64,000 bases of DNA from Minicystis rosea (GCA_001931535.1 CP016211.1:10028377-10092376); one strand, 5' to 3'; positions 29,901 to 38,615 are shown, counted from the first letter of the stretch. Made by a program: numbers and translations. The notes: generated by a model not told the origin, from the letters alone.

Positions 29901-30549
29901 TGGTATCGGGCACATAACCATTCTCGCAGGCGGGGCAGCCGTCGGTGGATCCGGCGCAGGCGTCGTCCGCCGGCTCGTCCTGCATCACCGTGGTGCGAAT
30001 GACGATGTGCCGCTCTCCCGGGCGGAGGATGTAATCGGTGCGGAAGCGCCACTCCGTCTTGATGCCGGGGAAGAGGAGGCTCAAGAGGGGCGCTTGATCG
30101 TGCAGAATCGCGAGCGCCTCGAAGAGGAAGGCGCCTTTGCCCTCGACGCGAATCGCAGCCTCTTTGCCGTCACTGCCGTCGCTCAGCACCCGGACGTCGG
30201 CCGGGTCTTTGGGGAACGGGACGAGGAGGTTCGTGACGGGGAACAGCTCGGCGAAGCGATCGCGCCCGCGGCCGCCCTCGAAGCCTTGAAGATCGCGGCG
30301 CACGTCGATGTCGACGATGCTGCCGCCGAACACGCCGGGCCCCGGCGAATCCTTGGCGCCGAGGATGTTGACCTTGATCTTGTCGTTCTGAAGGAGGAAG
30401 TCGCCGACGTCCGCCATGGCGACCGGGCCGCCCACGAGCTCGGCGCGATCCTCAATCTTCTTCGCCGAGAGGAGGCCCGCGTGATCGTTGCAGCTCGACG
30501 CACCGGGCGCGATCGCGACGAGAGCGGCGAGCGGAAAGATGCGCTTCAT
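26965..30549 (-). CDS. Large CehA/McbA-type PHP metallohydrolase lipoprotein
   Basis: About 1194 residues. The ATG at 30549 sits 5 bp after GAGGAG and is preferred to the GTG one codon upstream. The signal sequence has a lipobox-like ASSC (Cys at about residue 20). The N-terminal about 420 residues are beta-rich with a Cys-rich insert (CPACENG ... GCPSCAC). A carboxypeptidase-regulatory-like fold follows. From about residue 645 there is a PHP phosphoesterase-like domain with DMHIHSTPSFDSG, VPTDHD, ILAHPRDG and SSDSHAP, as in CehA/McbA-family hydrolases. The C-terminus has a Ca-binding-type YIDTDGNGTYD loop and further Cys. It lies between a porin and allB in one transcription unit, so it may act outside the cell on a nitrogen compound, but the substrate is unknown. 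Confidence 0.75.
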   Translation of the reverse strand: MKRIFPLAALVAIAPGASSCNDHAGLLSAKKIEDRAELVGGPVAMADVGDFLLQNDKIKVNILGAKDSPGPGVFGGSIVDIDVRRDLQGFEGGRGRDRFAELFPVTNLLVPFPKDPADVRVLSDGSDGKEAAIRVEGKGAFLFEALAILHDQAPLLSLLFPGIKTEWRFRTDYILRPGERHIVIRTTVMQDEPADDACAGSTDGCPACENGYVPDTTTGCPSCACAETLALEPYTESRSVFGQIFGDLSNGPDAPVNHAGVVAGDFVFFGNQNAVFAPGIGFDTDKATHDAFYAGRNTFQDPLSFDFVTAAGGDVSYGYFTVPPPGSDKVRVNVPIFTSAATAFLAAGKSCLFDASDDETCDNKRAFTFERYLAVGDGDIGSVSDEVWKTRGTKTGVLQGEVRWQSTGEPSPKARVYVFQNPVPGRGWGSIDDLVDANLRTLGNVGIIDAIDADVGVDRVLDGDFHATIPPGDYVVVARSEDGMGFSTPQPVTVKAGETTVVIPAVVTPGTIDYRVFDERGNSMPAKIAFVALDDKGEPLNADGRRRVYLGDTRLGNGLHAVDFSATGTGSTRLEPGRYRFRASRGPEYGIFEKDLVVEPGRNQRVDATLIHEVDTTGWMSTDMHIHSTPSFDSGMPLPRRLSTVVAEHVEFAVPTDHDVQTDYQPTIHSMLLEPHVATAVGVETTTIEQGHFIAFPLKYDETIVPTHGSHDPTCESGGEIVSALKAKKDASGVEPFTILAHPRDGFFGYMYQLGVDPFTMKRKTGTLEANNPVFKTASCDFDGMELINGKRFDLVRTATIAEVIDWNRCVARLDGAKNPEALAAVCPEVGNAQFSACGPNERFVDCKDRNRTALAWQSMKRILSRTPEEQEALWGFSMTMVDGQALCDVAKFGQDPVPADDADMPCTHYAGHVDDYFRYLEHGMLKTHVASSDSHAPSIEPGWPRTFFKSPTDAPAAITAGDVVSSLKDGHALTSYGPFVTASIDDKTFGDTVKAKGKSKVSLDLKVQTASWFGVDRIEIYQNGHLVKLPEVNSKTEDIIDFQGKIDLDVPVGRDSWVVIIAMGLEDRNLMHKVSLDVPFGEIQISKVTADAFALIPVVNGFFAPTPTVPDWFPIPAYAVSNPIYIDTDGNGTYDAPLPYPEFCSQPCDPNSADAVCVSDQICLKDANQCGVAVIGKCEHRIPWKGGERPGEQ

Positions 30550-30562
30550 CACCGCTCCTCCG

Positions 30563-31894
30563 TCAGAGGTTGAGCTGAGCCTGGATGACCAGGGAGTCGT
30601 TGTTCAACGATTTTCCGTGGAGCTCCTGACGGTGGGTGAAATCGATCTGCGCTTTGAGGAAATCGTGAAGCACGTGATAGCTCGCCCCGCCGGTGATCAC
30701 CCAACTGTCGGACTCGTCCTTGACCGCAGTATTGGCATCGATCCACTCGAAGCGCACGGTGGCGCCGAGGCGCTCTTTGAGGATCATGTAGCCGACCTCA
30801 CCCACGGCTCCATAGCTGGTGACCGTGGCCGTTTGGCTGGTGGGTTGGGTGGGCATCATCTTCGGCGTGGCGCGGTTGGCGATGAACTCGCCGAGGACGT
30901 GCAGGCCGCGGAAATGGAGGAGCACGTCGCCGCCGAGGCCGAGGACACCGCGTGTCCCACCATCGCTGTAAAAGGTCGAAGCGCCGGCCGCGATACGGAA
31001 TTTGCCGTGGTGGATGTCTTGAATCGTGCGGCCCAGGCTGCCGAGCGGCTCGCTGGTGAGACGGCCCGCATAGGTGAGCCCGTCGAAGCGATTGCCCATG
31101 ACCGCGGAGTTCTCCACGTAACCGAGGAAGAACTGATCGGAGCGCTGCAGGCCGTTGTAGACACCTGCATAGTAGTTGAGCGCGCCGTTCCAGAGGTGAC
31201 CTTCGATGTGGGCGCCGAGCTGGTAGAAGGGCGCCATCGCCCGCACCGCGAAGGGCCGCTCGATCAGCGCGGAGTCGCCCGACCCCTGCATCGCCGAGCG
31301 CGAGAAGGGCACGTTGTGCGAGCCGACGAAGACCTGGAGGAACTTGAAGCGGTCGTATCCAAACCACCCATCACGGAGCGTGGCGCGACCTTGAATGTCG
31401 GAGTTGAACTCCCCGCTCACCGCGAACGGCACGCGATGAAACACCCGCCCTTGGAAGCCGAACCGCGCCCTGCGGAAGCGGAAACCGCCGCGCTCCGCCG
31501 GATCGTTGGCCTGCAGGAAGGCGTCGCTGCCGACATACGGAATCGCCTGCACCTGGAGCAGGACGATCGGCTCGATCGTCAGCGGCCCCGCATGGAGCCG
31601 GAGGTAGTCGGTGAACGCCGGCGATCGATCCCCATCCTCCTCGATCGGCTCGCCCGCCGTCCGCCCGAGCCCACGCCGAATCGGCGGCGGCGCCGCGTGC
31701 CCCGGCTTCCCCGCGGCCGCCGGCGGCGCGGCCTCCTGCTGCTGCCCCGCCGCGATCGCCGGCGGAGGGCTGTTGATCGCGACCGTCTGCGCCGGCTCGC
31801 TCTGCGCGAACGCGCGGGGCGCCGCCGTGAAGGCCAGCGCGAACGCCGCGCCAAAACAGGTGATCGAAGAAACGGCGCGCGCCAGCGACCTCAT
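30563..31894 (-). CDS. Phosphate-selective porin O/P-family outer membrane protein
   Basis: 443 residues from the ATG at 31894, which has AGGAGG upstream and starts a signal peptide (about residues 1-32, cleaved after AFA). The rest alternates polar and hydrophobic residues as in a beta-barrel. It contains family blocks FRFRRARFGFQGRVF, YDRFKFLQVFVGSHNVPF, GGASYHVLHDFLKAQIDF and a C-terminal aromatic-type strand ending VIQAQLNL. OprO/OprP members form anion-selective pores. The gene is the first of the minus-strand operon ending in uraH and may admit purine breakdown products, which is inference from context only. The in-frame extension to 32155 is low-complexity Arg/Pro and rejected. Confidence 0.8.
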   Translation of the reverse strand: MRSLARAVSSITCFGAAFALAFTAAPRAFAQSEPAQTVAINSPPPAIAAGQQQEAAPPAAAGKPGHAAPPPIRRGLGRTAGEPIEEDGDRSPAFTDYLRLHAGPLTIEPIVLLQVQAIPYVGSDAFLQANDPAERGGFRFRRARFGFQGRVFHRVPFAVSGEFNSDIQGRATLRDGWFGYDRFKFLQVFVGSHNVPFSRSAMQGSGDSALIERPFAVRAMAPFYQLGAHIEGHLWNGALNYYAGVYNGLQRSDQFFLGYVENSAVMGNRFDGLTYAGRLTSEPLGSLGRTIQDIHHGKFRIAAGASTFYSDGGTRGVLGLGGDVLLHFRGLHVLGEFIANRATPKMMPTQPTSQTATVTSYGAVGEVGYMILKERLGATVRFEWIDANTAVKDESDSWVITGGASYHVLHDFLKAQIDFTHRQELHGKSLNNDSLVIQAQLNL

Positions 31895-32324
31895 CCGGGA
31901 CCTCCTCAAGGTGCCGCGTTGGTAACGCCAAAGCCCGGGGGACTCAATACCGGCCTGACCCGATCGACGCGCCCCGTCGGCACGGCCACGCGCGGCGTCG
32001 ATGTGCAGGCCGTGAAGATCGGGGAAGGCGCCCCCCCGGAGCGCGATCGCCGGGCGGCTGCGTGGCAGTTTCGTGACGGCAGGTGGCGGGAGGGTGCGCG
32101 GCCCGACGGTGCGGCGCGGCGTCGGAAAGAGAGCCCGACGAGCATCGCGCCTCATTCTCGATGGCTGGCAGCGAGCGAAGGACGATTCTTGAAGAGATCG
32201 ACGAGGATCTCATGGGCCATGGACGCCACAACGTTGACGATCCCATGATGAAGGATTCGAGAGCAAGAACGTTTCAAAAGCGCGGTATGTCATGAAACGA
32301 TGCGGTGCCGCACCGCCCCCGCGT
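31895..32324. other. 430-bp intergenic region
   Basis: No convincing gene. It should hold the promoter of the porin operon (minus strand). An ORF at 32083-32295 on the plus strand has no ribosome binding site at either of its ATGs and no family resemblance. The right end carries a short GCGGTG/CACCGC hairpin (32302-32316), which may terminate the methyltransferase gene. The 32220-32300 stretch is AT-richer than its surroundings. Confidence 0.4.
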
Positions 32325-33071
32325 TCACAGCAGATCGACCACCAAAAGCCGATGCCCCATGTCTAGCTCCGGCAGCGCGCGTAGGTGCCCATATTTGCTA
32401 TCCCATGCGCCTGATTGGAGGTCGGCGGTAAGCCGCGTCAGGCCTTCTGCGAGATCGGCTTCCTTCGCGAGCGAGAAGTTCGAGATGTTTTTGCGGACAT
32501 CGCGATCGAGATACATCTCGGGGCGGCCCCAATAGGCGGTGAAGACGCCGTCTTCGCAATCGCGGGGCAGCGGGACTGGGAGAGCCGTCATCGAGGGAAA
32601 TTCGTCTTTGATCGTCGCGACGATGGTGGAGATTCGGTGCGAGGGGTCGAGTCGAGGGAGGTAGTCTTGGGTGAGCCAGAACGGGACTCCGCTATCCGGG
32701 TCTCTCACGAAGATGACGATCCGGCGGCACGCCACCCGGCGAAGCTCGCGGAGACCGGCGCGCAGATCGGTCCAGTGTTGGAGGGTGTTCACCGCCAAGG
32801 CGGCATCGTAGCTCCTATCCGCGAGCGGCAGGTGCTCGGCGCGCGCTTGGATGACAGGCGCGGATTGCGGCGGGCGCTGCGCAATCATCGTCTCTGAGGG
32901 CTCGACCGCGAGCACCTCGCGATCGGTCGGCTCGTAGGCGCCGATCCCTGCACCCACGTTGACCACCGAACGCGCGTCGCCGAGCGCTTCGTGGATGCGC
33001 GCGGCGATGCGGGGATCTGGTTTCCGCGTGGCGCGGTAGGTCGTGCCGATGCGATCGTAAAGGGCGCTCAT
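32325..33071 (-). CDS. Class I SAM-dependent methyltransferase
   Basis: 248 residues. SAM-binding motif I VVNVGAGIGAYEP, acidic loop in VLAVEPSE, and ALAVNTLQHWTD (motif II/III) are clear. The C-terminal half carries a long LRELRRVACRRIVIFVRD segment as in UbiE/Methyltransf_11 proteins. The ATG at 33071 overlaps the stop of the upstream gene (ATGA, 33068-33071), so the two form an operon. The longer frame to 33527 runs through the neighbour out of frame. Substrate unknown; a small molecule is more likely than RNA because no RNA-binding domain is present. Confidence 0.8.
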   Translation of the reverse strand: MSALYDRIGTTYRATRKPDPRIAARIHEALGDARSVVNVGAGIGAYEPTDREVLAVEPSETMIAQRPPQSAPVIQARAEHLPLADRSYDAALAVNTLQHWTDLRAGLRELRRVACRRIVIFVRDPDSGVPFWLTQDYLPRLDPSHRISTIVATIKDEFPSMTALPVPLPRDCEDGVFTAYWGRPEMYLDRDVRKNISNFSLAKEADLAEGLTRLTADLQSGAWDSKYGHLRALPELDMGHRLLVVDLL

Positions 33072-33754
33072 GCTTTCGGCCCTCTGGCATCCGTCTCCCA
33101 ACCGCTCAGGGACGTCGCATATGTGAATGCGGCCTCGAGAGGGATGCGCTCGTAGCTCTGCGCGAAGTCGTGACGGAGCTCGTCGACGAAGTCGGCTTGG
33201 CGGAGATAGGCGTTCGTCTGTGCGAAACAAGCGAGGGCGCGGCCTCTCACGACGACGATGAAACCAACGTCGACGAGATTCGCGACCGGAGCATGAACCT
33301 CGGAGATCAGCCTGGGATTCGTGACGACCTCGTCGTGGCCTCCGGTGGTCTGCGCGAGGATGTGGGCCAGCGAGCGCTCGGTCTCGTTCCGCGGAGGAGG
33401 CAGCCCCGCAAGCGCTTCCTCCGGTGTTTGAAAAAGGACGTGATCCGTGAACCAGAGGAGCGACCTCACGACGACGACATCGTCGATGCGGACATCCTCG
33501 AAGAGGACGTTCTCGGCGACGCAGCACGGGCCATCGTGCCAGCGTGGCCGCACGGCGAGCGCTTCATCATGCTCGTTTTGACTCGCGGGAACGAGCTCCT
33601 GCGTCAGCGCCGCGAGGTGCCGCACCCCGAAATCGAACCAGAAGCTGGAAACTCCGTCCGAGAGAATCCGACAGGAGCCACGTCCGCGCAGCTCGAGCAG
33701 GGCCAAGACCTCTTCGCGGGAAAGCAATATCTCATGGATGTGAGAAGGTGCCAT
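33068..33754 (-). CDS. Hypothetical protein
   Basis: 228 residues from ATG 33754, with GGGGG about 6 bp upstream. I do not recognise the family. It looks like a soluble alpha/beta protein: an early helix REEVLALLELRGRGS, then strands in FWFDFGVRHLA, a central VVVVRSLLWFTDHVLFQT and the C-terminal helix QADFVDELRHDFAQSYERI. It is translationally coupled to the methyltransferase and may be its partner or substrate. The terminator hairpin of the sucCD operon lies just upstream. Confidence 0.5.
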   Translation of the reverse strand: MAPSHIHEILLSREEVLALLELRGRGSCRILSDGVSSFWFDFGVRHLAALTQELVPASQNEHDEALAVRPRWHDGPCCVAENVLFEDVRIDDVVVVRSLLWFTDHVLFQTPEEALAGLPPPRNETERSLAHILAQTTGGHDEVVTNPRLISEVHAPVANLVDVGFIVVVRGRALACFAQTNAYLRQADFVDELRHDFAQSYERIPLEAAFTYATSLSGWETDARGPKA

Positions 33755-33779
33755 TTGCCCCCAACCCCTTAAGCACATC

Positions 33780-33810
33780 GGGCGGAGCCACCCCAAAGGC
33801 AGCTCCGCCC
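33780..33810 (-). terminator. Hairpin after sucD
   Basis: Inverted repeat 33780-33788 (GGGCGGAGC) with 33802-33810 (GCTCCGCCC), 13-nt loop, 22 bp past the sucD stop on the minus strand. No T-run. It also separates sucD from the promoter region of the next operon. Confidence 0.6.
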
Positions 33811-33832
33811 AATACGCTTCTACCGTTGCTGG

Positions 33833-34701
33833 TTACAGCAGGCTCGCCAGCGTCTTGCCCATGTCGGCGGGCGTCGGCGAGACCTTGATGCCGGCATCTT
33901 CGAGGGCTTCGATCTTCTCGGCGGCGGTGCCCTTGCCGCCCGAGATGATGGCGCCCGCGTGGCCCATGCGCTTGCCCGGAGGCGCGGTGCGACCGGCGAT
34001 GAAGGCGGCCACGGGCTTCTTCATGTTGGCCTTGATCCAGGCGGCGGCGCGCTGCTCGGCGGAGCCGCCGATTTCGCCGATCATGATGATGCCGTGGGTG
34101 TCGGGATCGGCGTTGAAGAGCTCGAGGACGTCGATGAAGTCGAGGCCCGCGACGGGGTCGCCGCCGATACCGATGCAGGTCGACTGGCCGATGCCGAGCG
34201 CGCTGAGCTGGAAGACGGCTTCGTAGGTGAGCGTGCCGGACTTCGACAGAACACCGATGTTGCCGGGCTTGTGGATGTGGCCCGGCATGATGCCGATCTT
34301 GCACTCGCCCGGCGTGATGATGCCCGGGCAGTTCGGCCCGATGAGGCGAACGGGCTTGTTCTCGATGTAGCGACGCACGCGCACCATGTCGAGGACGGGG
34401 ATGCCCTCGGTGATGCACACGACGAGCTTCACGCCCGCGTCGACGGCCTCGGCGATGGCGTCGGCGGCGCCGGCGGGGGCACGAAGATACAGGAGGTGTC
34501 CGCGCCCTCCTGCTTCACGGCCTCTTCGACGGTGTCGTAAATCGGGACCTTGTCCTCGAAGCGCTGACCGCCGCGGCCGGGCGTGACGCCGGCGACGACC
34601 TTCGTGCCATACGCCATGCAGGCGCGCGCGTGGAGCGAGCCGAACTCGCCGGTGATGCCTTGGAAGACGACCCTGGTGTCTTTGTTGACGAGGATGCTCA
34701 T
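33833..34701 (-). CDS. sucD: Succinate-CoA ligase subunit alpha (one-base frameshift)
   Basis: With SucC it forms succinyl-CoA synthetase of the TCA cycle. The N-terminus from ATG 34701 (MSILVNKDTRVVFQGITGEF) and the C-terminus (199 residues, containing IGPNCPGIITPGECKIGIMP, KSGTLTYE and GRTAPPGKRMGHAGAI with the phosphohistidine) lie in different frames. The junction is at 34471-34480. Adding one base turns the out-of-frame PPPAPPTPSP into PPAGAADAI and restores a 289-residue protein, the normal SucD length. I treat it as an intact gene with a missing base in the sequence. It starts 1 bp after the sucC stop. Confidence 0.85.
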
Positions 34702-34702
34702 T

Positions 34703-35892
34703 TCACTTCGCTCCGCGCTGCACGGCAGCCACGACCTTCTGCGCCCCGTCGCCCATGGAGTCGGCCGCCTCGATGGCGAGCCCGCTCTCCGCGAGGATCT
34801 TCTTGCCCTGTTCGACGTTCGTCCCTCGAGGCGCACGACGAGCGGCACCTTGAGGCCGAGATCCTTGGCGGCCGCGACCACGCCGGCAGCGACGATGTCG
34901 CAGCGCATGATGCCACCGAAGATGTTGACGAAGATCGCCTTCACCTTCGGGCTGCGAAGGATGATTTGGAAAGCGGTCTTGACCTGCTGCTCCGAGGCGC
35001 CGCCGCCGACGTCGAGGAAGTTCGCCGGGCTGCCGCCGTAGTGCTGAATGATATCCATCGTGCCCATGGCGAGGCCGGCGCCGTTCACCAGACAGCCGAT
35101 GTTGCCGTCGAGCGAAACGTACGAGAGGCCCGCGCGCTTGGCCTCGAGCTCGACCGCGTCCTCTTCGTCGGTGTCGCGGAGCTTCTCCCACTCGGGGTGA
35201 CGGATCTCGCCGTTGTCGTCGAGGTTCACCTTGCCGTCGAGGGCGACGATCTTCTTGTCCTTGGTGACGACGAGCGGGTTGATCTCGAGGAGCGACATGT
35301 CCTCCGCGAGGAAGCACTTGTAGAGCGAGTCGAGGAGCTTCGCGAAGCTCTTCCGCAGCTCCTTGTCGCCGAGGCCGAGCGCGAAGGCGAGCTTCTGCGA
35401 TTGGAAGGGCGCGAGGCCGAGCACCGGATCGACGTGGATGGTGATGATCTTCTCGGGCGTGTCGTGCGCGACGGCCTCGATGTCCATGCCGCCCTCGGTC
35501 GAGGCCATGACGGCGATGCGACGGCGATCGCGATCGACGAGGAGCGCGAGGTAGAGCTCGCGATCGATGTCGAGCCCCTGCTCGACGTAGAGGCGCCGCA
35601 CCTTCTGCCCCTCGGGGCCGGTCTGGTGCGTGATGAGCTGCATGCCGAGCATCTTCTCGGCGACGGCGCTCGCCTCGGCGGCGCCGCCCTTCACGACCTT
35701 CACGCCGCCGCCCTTGCCGCGGCCGCCGGCGTGGATTTGCGCCTTGACGACGACCACGGGGATCTTCGTTTCGGCGATCAGGCGCTCGGCGATGGGAGCG
35801 ACGTCACCCACCGCGAACGCAGGCTCGCCCTTCGGCACGGGCACGCCGTATCGGGCGAAGATTTGCTTGGCTTGATACTCGTGGATTTTCAT
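34703..35892 (-). CDS. sucC: Succinate-CoA ligase subunit beta (one-base frameshift)
   Basis: The beta subunit binds nucleotide and succinate. From ATG 35892 the protein begins MKIHEYQAKQIFARYGVPVP and runs through the ATP-grasp domain (KAQIHAGGRGKGGGVK, LLEINPLVV, YGGSPANFLDVGGGA) and the CoA-ligase part (FGGIMRCDIVAAGV). At 34823-34825, in VPLVVRLEG, the frame is lost. Adding one G to a three-G run gives LEGTNVEQGKKILAES and a proper end at 34703, in total 396 residues, close to the family norm. The three key domains are otherwise intact, so a sequence error is more likely than decay. Confidence 0.85.
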
Positions 35893-35928
35893 GAGAAGGG
35901 TCCGGACCGTACCACCGGTCATTCGAGC

Positions 35929-36984
35929 ATGCGAGCCTTGAAAACAGCGGGCCCGGCCCTCGTCCGCGCAATGCTTGCGTCGATGCTCGTCGCGGCGAGC
36001 GGCCTCGTCACGGCGAGCGGCCTCGGCTGCGGCAGCGAGCCCGCGCCCATTTCAACGCCGCTCGCGCCGCCGCCGCCCGAACCGCCGCAGCCGCCCCAAG
36101 CCGCGCTCGTTCCCGCGGGCGCGCCGGAAGACGCAGGCGCGCCCGCTGCGAACGGTCCCGATACGGGACCGACCGCGTGCCCCGCGGGGATGGTGCTCGT
36201 CGATACGACCTACTGCCCGAGCGTGCAGCTCCGTTGTCTGAAGAGCGAGTACAACAAGCCCAACCACATCACGATTTGCCACAAATTCGCGCCCGGCCAG
36301 CGGTGCAGTGGCAAGCCGCGCAGGCAGCGATTCTGCATCGATCGCTACGAGTACCCGAACCGCGAGGGCGCGCACCCGCCGGTGATGGTGAGCTGGTACG
36401 ACGGCGCCTCCGCCTGCAAGGCCGAAGGCAAACGGCTCTGCTGGCAGAGTGAATGGGAGAGCGCTTGTGAAGGCGCGGAGAAGACCCCTTTTCCGTATGG
36501 GCTCGCGCGCGATCCCAATCAATGCAACATCGACAATCCGTATGTGAAACCGGATCTCGATCGCGTCTATGCCTCCCGCGCCGACGTGGCCCACGCCGAG
36601 CTCCTCCGGCTCGACCAGAGCGCCGCCAGCGGCGCCAAGCCCGGCTGCAAGAGCGGCTTCGGCGTCCACGATCTCACGGGCAACGTCGACGAGTGGGTCA
36701 ACTCGGAGGAGAACCGGGGCAAATCGAAATGGGCCGGCCTCAAAGGCGGCGCCTGGGGTCACGTGCGCAATGCGTGCCGCCCCATGACGACGAGCCATCC
36801 TCCCGAGTTCACCTATTACTTCATCTCGTTCCGCTGCTGCAAAGACGCGCCTCCCGACGCCGAAGCCGAGAAGGATCCGACGTTGTGGAAGCCCCCGCCC
36901 CAACACGACCCCACCCCGCCCGGCGGCAAGGTCAACACCGGTTGGACGACGGAAGAGCGCGGCCCCAATCGGCCGAAGCCCTGA
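35929..36984 (+). CDS. Formylglycine-generating-enzyme (SUMF1)-like lipoprotein
   Basis: 351 residues from ATG 35929. The N-terminus is hydrophobic with Cys in ASGLGC (about residue 34), and then a Pro/Ala-rich linker of about 40 residues. From about residue 95 the FGE-sulfatase/EgtB-type domain is visible: RFCIDRYEYPN, PVMVSWYDGASACKAEGKRL, WQSEWESACEG, GVHDLTGNVDEWV, LKGGAWG and a C-terminal FISFRCCKD. Most exported myxobacterial members are structural or sugar-binding rather than true formylglycine enzymes. The start is only 36 bp from the divergent sucC start. Confidence 0.75.
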   Translation: MRALKTAGPALVRAMLASMLVAASGLVTASGLGCGSEPAPISTPLAPPPPEPPQPPQAALVPAGAPEDAGAPAANGPDTGPTACPAGMVLVDTTYCPSVQLRCLKSEYNKPNHITICHKFAPGQRCSGKPRRQRFCIDRYEYPNREGAHPPVMVSWYDGASACKAEGKRLCWQSEWESACEGAEKTPFPYGLARDPNQCNIDNPYVKPDLDRVYASRADVAHAELLRLDQSAASGAKPGCKSGFGVHDLTGNVDEWVNSEENRGKSKWAGLKGGAWGHVRNACRPMTTSHPPEFTYYFISFRCCKDAPPDAEAEKDPTLWKPPPQHDPTPPGGKVNTGWTTEERGPNRPKP

Positions 36985-37443
36985 TCAGGGCCGCAGCGAC
37001 AGCGTCTCGACCTTCCGGCAAAGCGCTTTGAAGGCGCGCGCCGAATCGGGCGGAGGCGCCTCCCATCCCACGTAAGCGTAGTCCGCGCCGACGAACGCGG
37101 CGAGCTCTCGCAATCGCTCGAGGGGATCGCCGCCGCGGTACACGATCCCGAAGACGGCGTGGCCATCGCGGGTGTGAAACACCATCGCCTGCTCCCAAGG
37201 AGCGGCGCCGGTACCGCTCCAGTACGTGGCGTAGGGCTCGCGCGGGTGTGTTTCGAGGTGGGCGAGGAGATCGTCCACCGTCGTGAAGACGACCTCGGGT
37301 GCATCGACGCACGCAGGGACCGGGTAATCCTCCGCCTGCGCTTCGGCGCCCGGGAGAAAATGATTCACGAACACCCGAATGAAATGGGCGGAGCGGTCCG
37401 AGCCCAAGGCATAGAGCTCGTGCTCTTCCAAGGGATCGCTCAC
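36985..37443 (-). CDS. Hypothetical protein
   Basis: 152 residues, GTG start at 37443. The stop is directly adjacent to the stop of the FGE-like gene. No known domain. The pattern (PEVVFTTVDDLLAHLETHP, YATYWSGTG, AMVFHTRDGHAVFGIVYRGG, LRELAAFVGADYAYVGWEAP) suggests a compact alpha/beta fold of the kind seen in small immunity or chaperone-like proteins. No evidence for either role. Confidence 0.5.
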   Translation of the reverse strand: MSDPLEEHELYALGSDRSAHFIRVFVNHFLPGAEAQAEDYPVPACVDAPEVVFTTVDDLLAHLETHPREPYATYWSGTGAAPWEQAMVFHTRDGHAVFGIVYRGGDPLERLRELAAFVGADYAYVGWEAPPPDSARAFKALCRKVETLSLRP

Positions 37444-37489
37444 GTGCTTCCCGCCGGCGGATATGCGGTGTGGCGCGCCCGACTCCGGA

Positions 37490-38473
37490 TCACGAGAATT
37501 CGATTTGCAGGCTCGACCACGAGAGGCCCGAGCCCACCACCACGAGGGCGACGACGTCGCCGGGGCGGAAGCGGTCCCAGCATTGGGACATGACGGTGGG
37601 GGCGCCGGCGGCGCATTGGTTGCCGTGATCGACGATGTTGAAGAAGTGCCTTTCGGCCGGGATGTGGGCGCGGCGACAGACGCTCTCCAACATCGTGAGG
37701 TTGGCTTGATGGCCCACGTAGAGGAGGCGGGAGCGGCGCTCGGGATCGAGGCGCTCTTCGATCTCGGAGAGGAGCGAGCTCATCTTCTTGATGGCGAACT
37801 TCTGCACGGCGGCGCCGTTCTGCCGGAAATAACCGAGGCGCGGAATGGCCACCTCGTCGCAGCCGGAAGGATCGCTGTTGAAGGTCCCGAAAACCACCTT
37901 GGCGCGCGAAGACACCTTGGTGGAGACGACGGCCGCGGCGGTGGCGTCGCCGAAGAGAACGGCGGTGGAGCGATCGGAGAAATCCACGATGCGTGTCGCG
38001 TTCTCGGGCTGAACGACGAGGACGTATTCGGGCAGCGCCGGACCCATCTTGTCGAGAAAATGTATGTGGGCGCCAAAGGTGCTGCAGGCCGCGTGCAGAT
38101 CGAACGAAGGTACGTTGATGCCGAGGGCACGGGCGATGCGGGCGGACTCCGCGGGAATGCAGGTATCGGGCGAGCAGCCGCCGGCGATCACCATACCGAT
38201 GTCGGAAGGGGAGATGCCGGCACGCTCGATGGCCATGAGGGCCGCGCGGCGGCCGGTCTCGGCGTTGGAGTACAGCGCAGCTTCGGGCGCGGCGCGTAGA
38301 TCCGCGTTTTTCGTCGTACGGATGTAGTCGAGTGGAAGAACGGTGCGGCGGCGTTCGATGCCGACGCGATCGACGATCCACTGGTGATTCGTCCCGATGT
38401 CGAGCGACTCCAGGAAGGCGTTGTCGATCGTGTTTTCGGGGTGAAAATGGCCGAAGCCGTGGAAGTAGATCAT
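37490..38473 (-). CDS. 3-oxoacyl-ACP synthase III-like thiolase-fold enzyme
   Basis: 327 residues from ATG 38473. The KAS III catalytic triad is complete: Cys in FDLHAACSTFGAH, His in YVGHQANLTML, Asn in VDHGNQCAAGAP. The N-terminus has ENTIDNAFLESLDIGTNHQW, typical of FabH-type enzymes (PxxxxxN...). It condenses an acyl-CoA with malonyl-ACP or a related donor. The substrate-loop sequence is unlike housekeeping FabH and no other fatty acid gene is near, so it may serve a specialised lipid or secondary metabolite. It is divergent from the HAD phosphatase gene at 38616. Confidence 0.8.
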   Translation of the reverse strand: MIYFHGFGHFHPENTIDNAFLESLDIGTNHQWIVDRVGIERRRTVLPLDYIRTTKNADLRAAPEAALYSNAETGRRAALMAIERAGISPSDIGMVIAGGCSPDTCIPAESARIARALGINVPSFDLHAACSTFGAHIHFLDKMGPALPEYVLVVQPENATRIVDFSDRSTAVLFGDATAAAVVSTKVSSRAKVVFGTFNSDPSGCDEVAIPRLGYFRQNGAAVQKFAIKKMSSLLSEIEERLDPERRSRLLYVGHQANLTMLESVCRRAHIPAERHFFNIVDHGNQCAAGAPTVMSQCWDRFRPGDVVALVVVGSGLSWSSLQIEFS

Positions 38474-38615
38474 GGCAACGGGGGGCGTGCGCGAAAGGGC
38501 GCGAGCGCGCGTCCTAGCATACCGATATACGACCCGGGGCGCTATTCGCGTGACGCGGCGCGCGAGAAGCATTAGCTCGTGACCTGCGCTCCAACGCTTT
38601 TTGACGAGCATCAAC

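Noticed and set aside
32083..32295. 70-residue plus-strand ORF between the porin and methyltransferase genes
   Set aside because: No ribosome binding site before either ATG and no resemblance to any protein.
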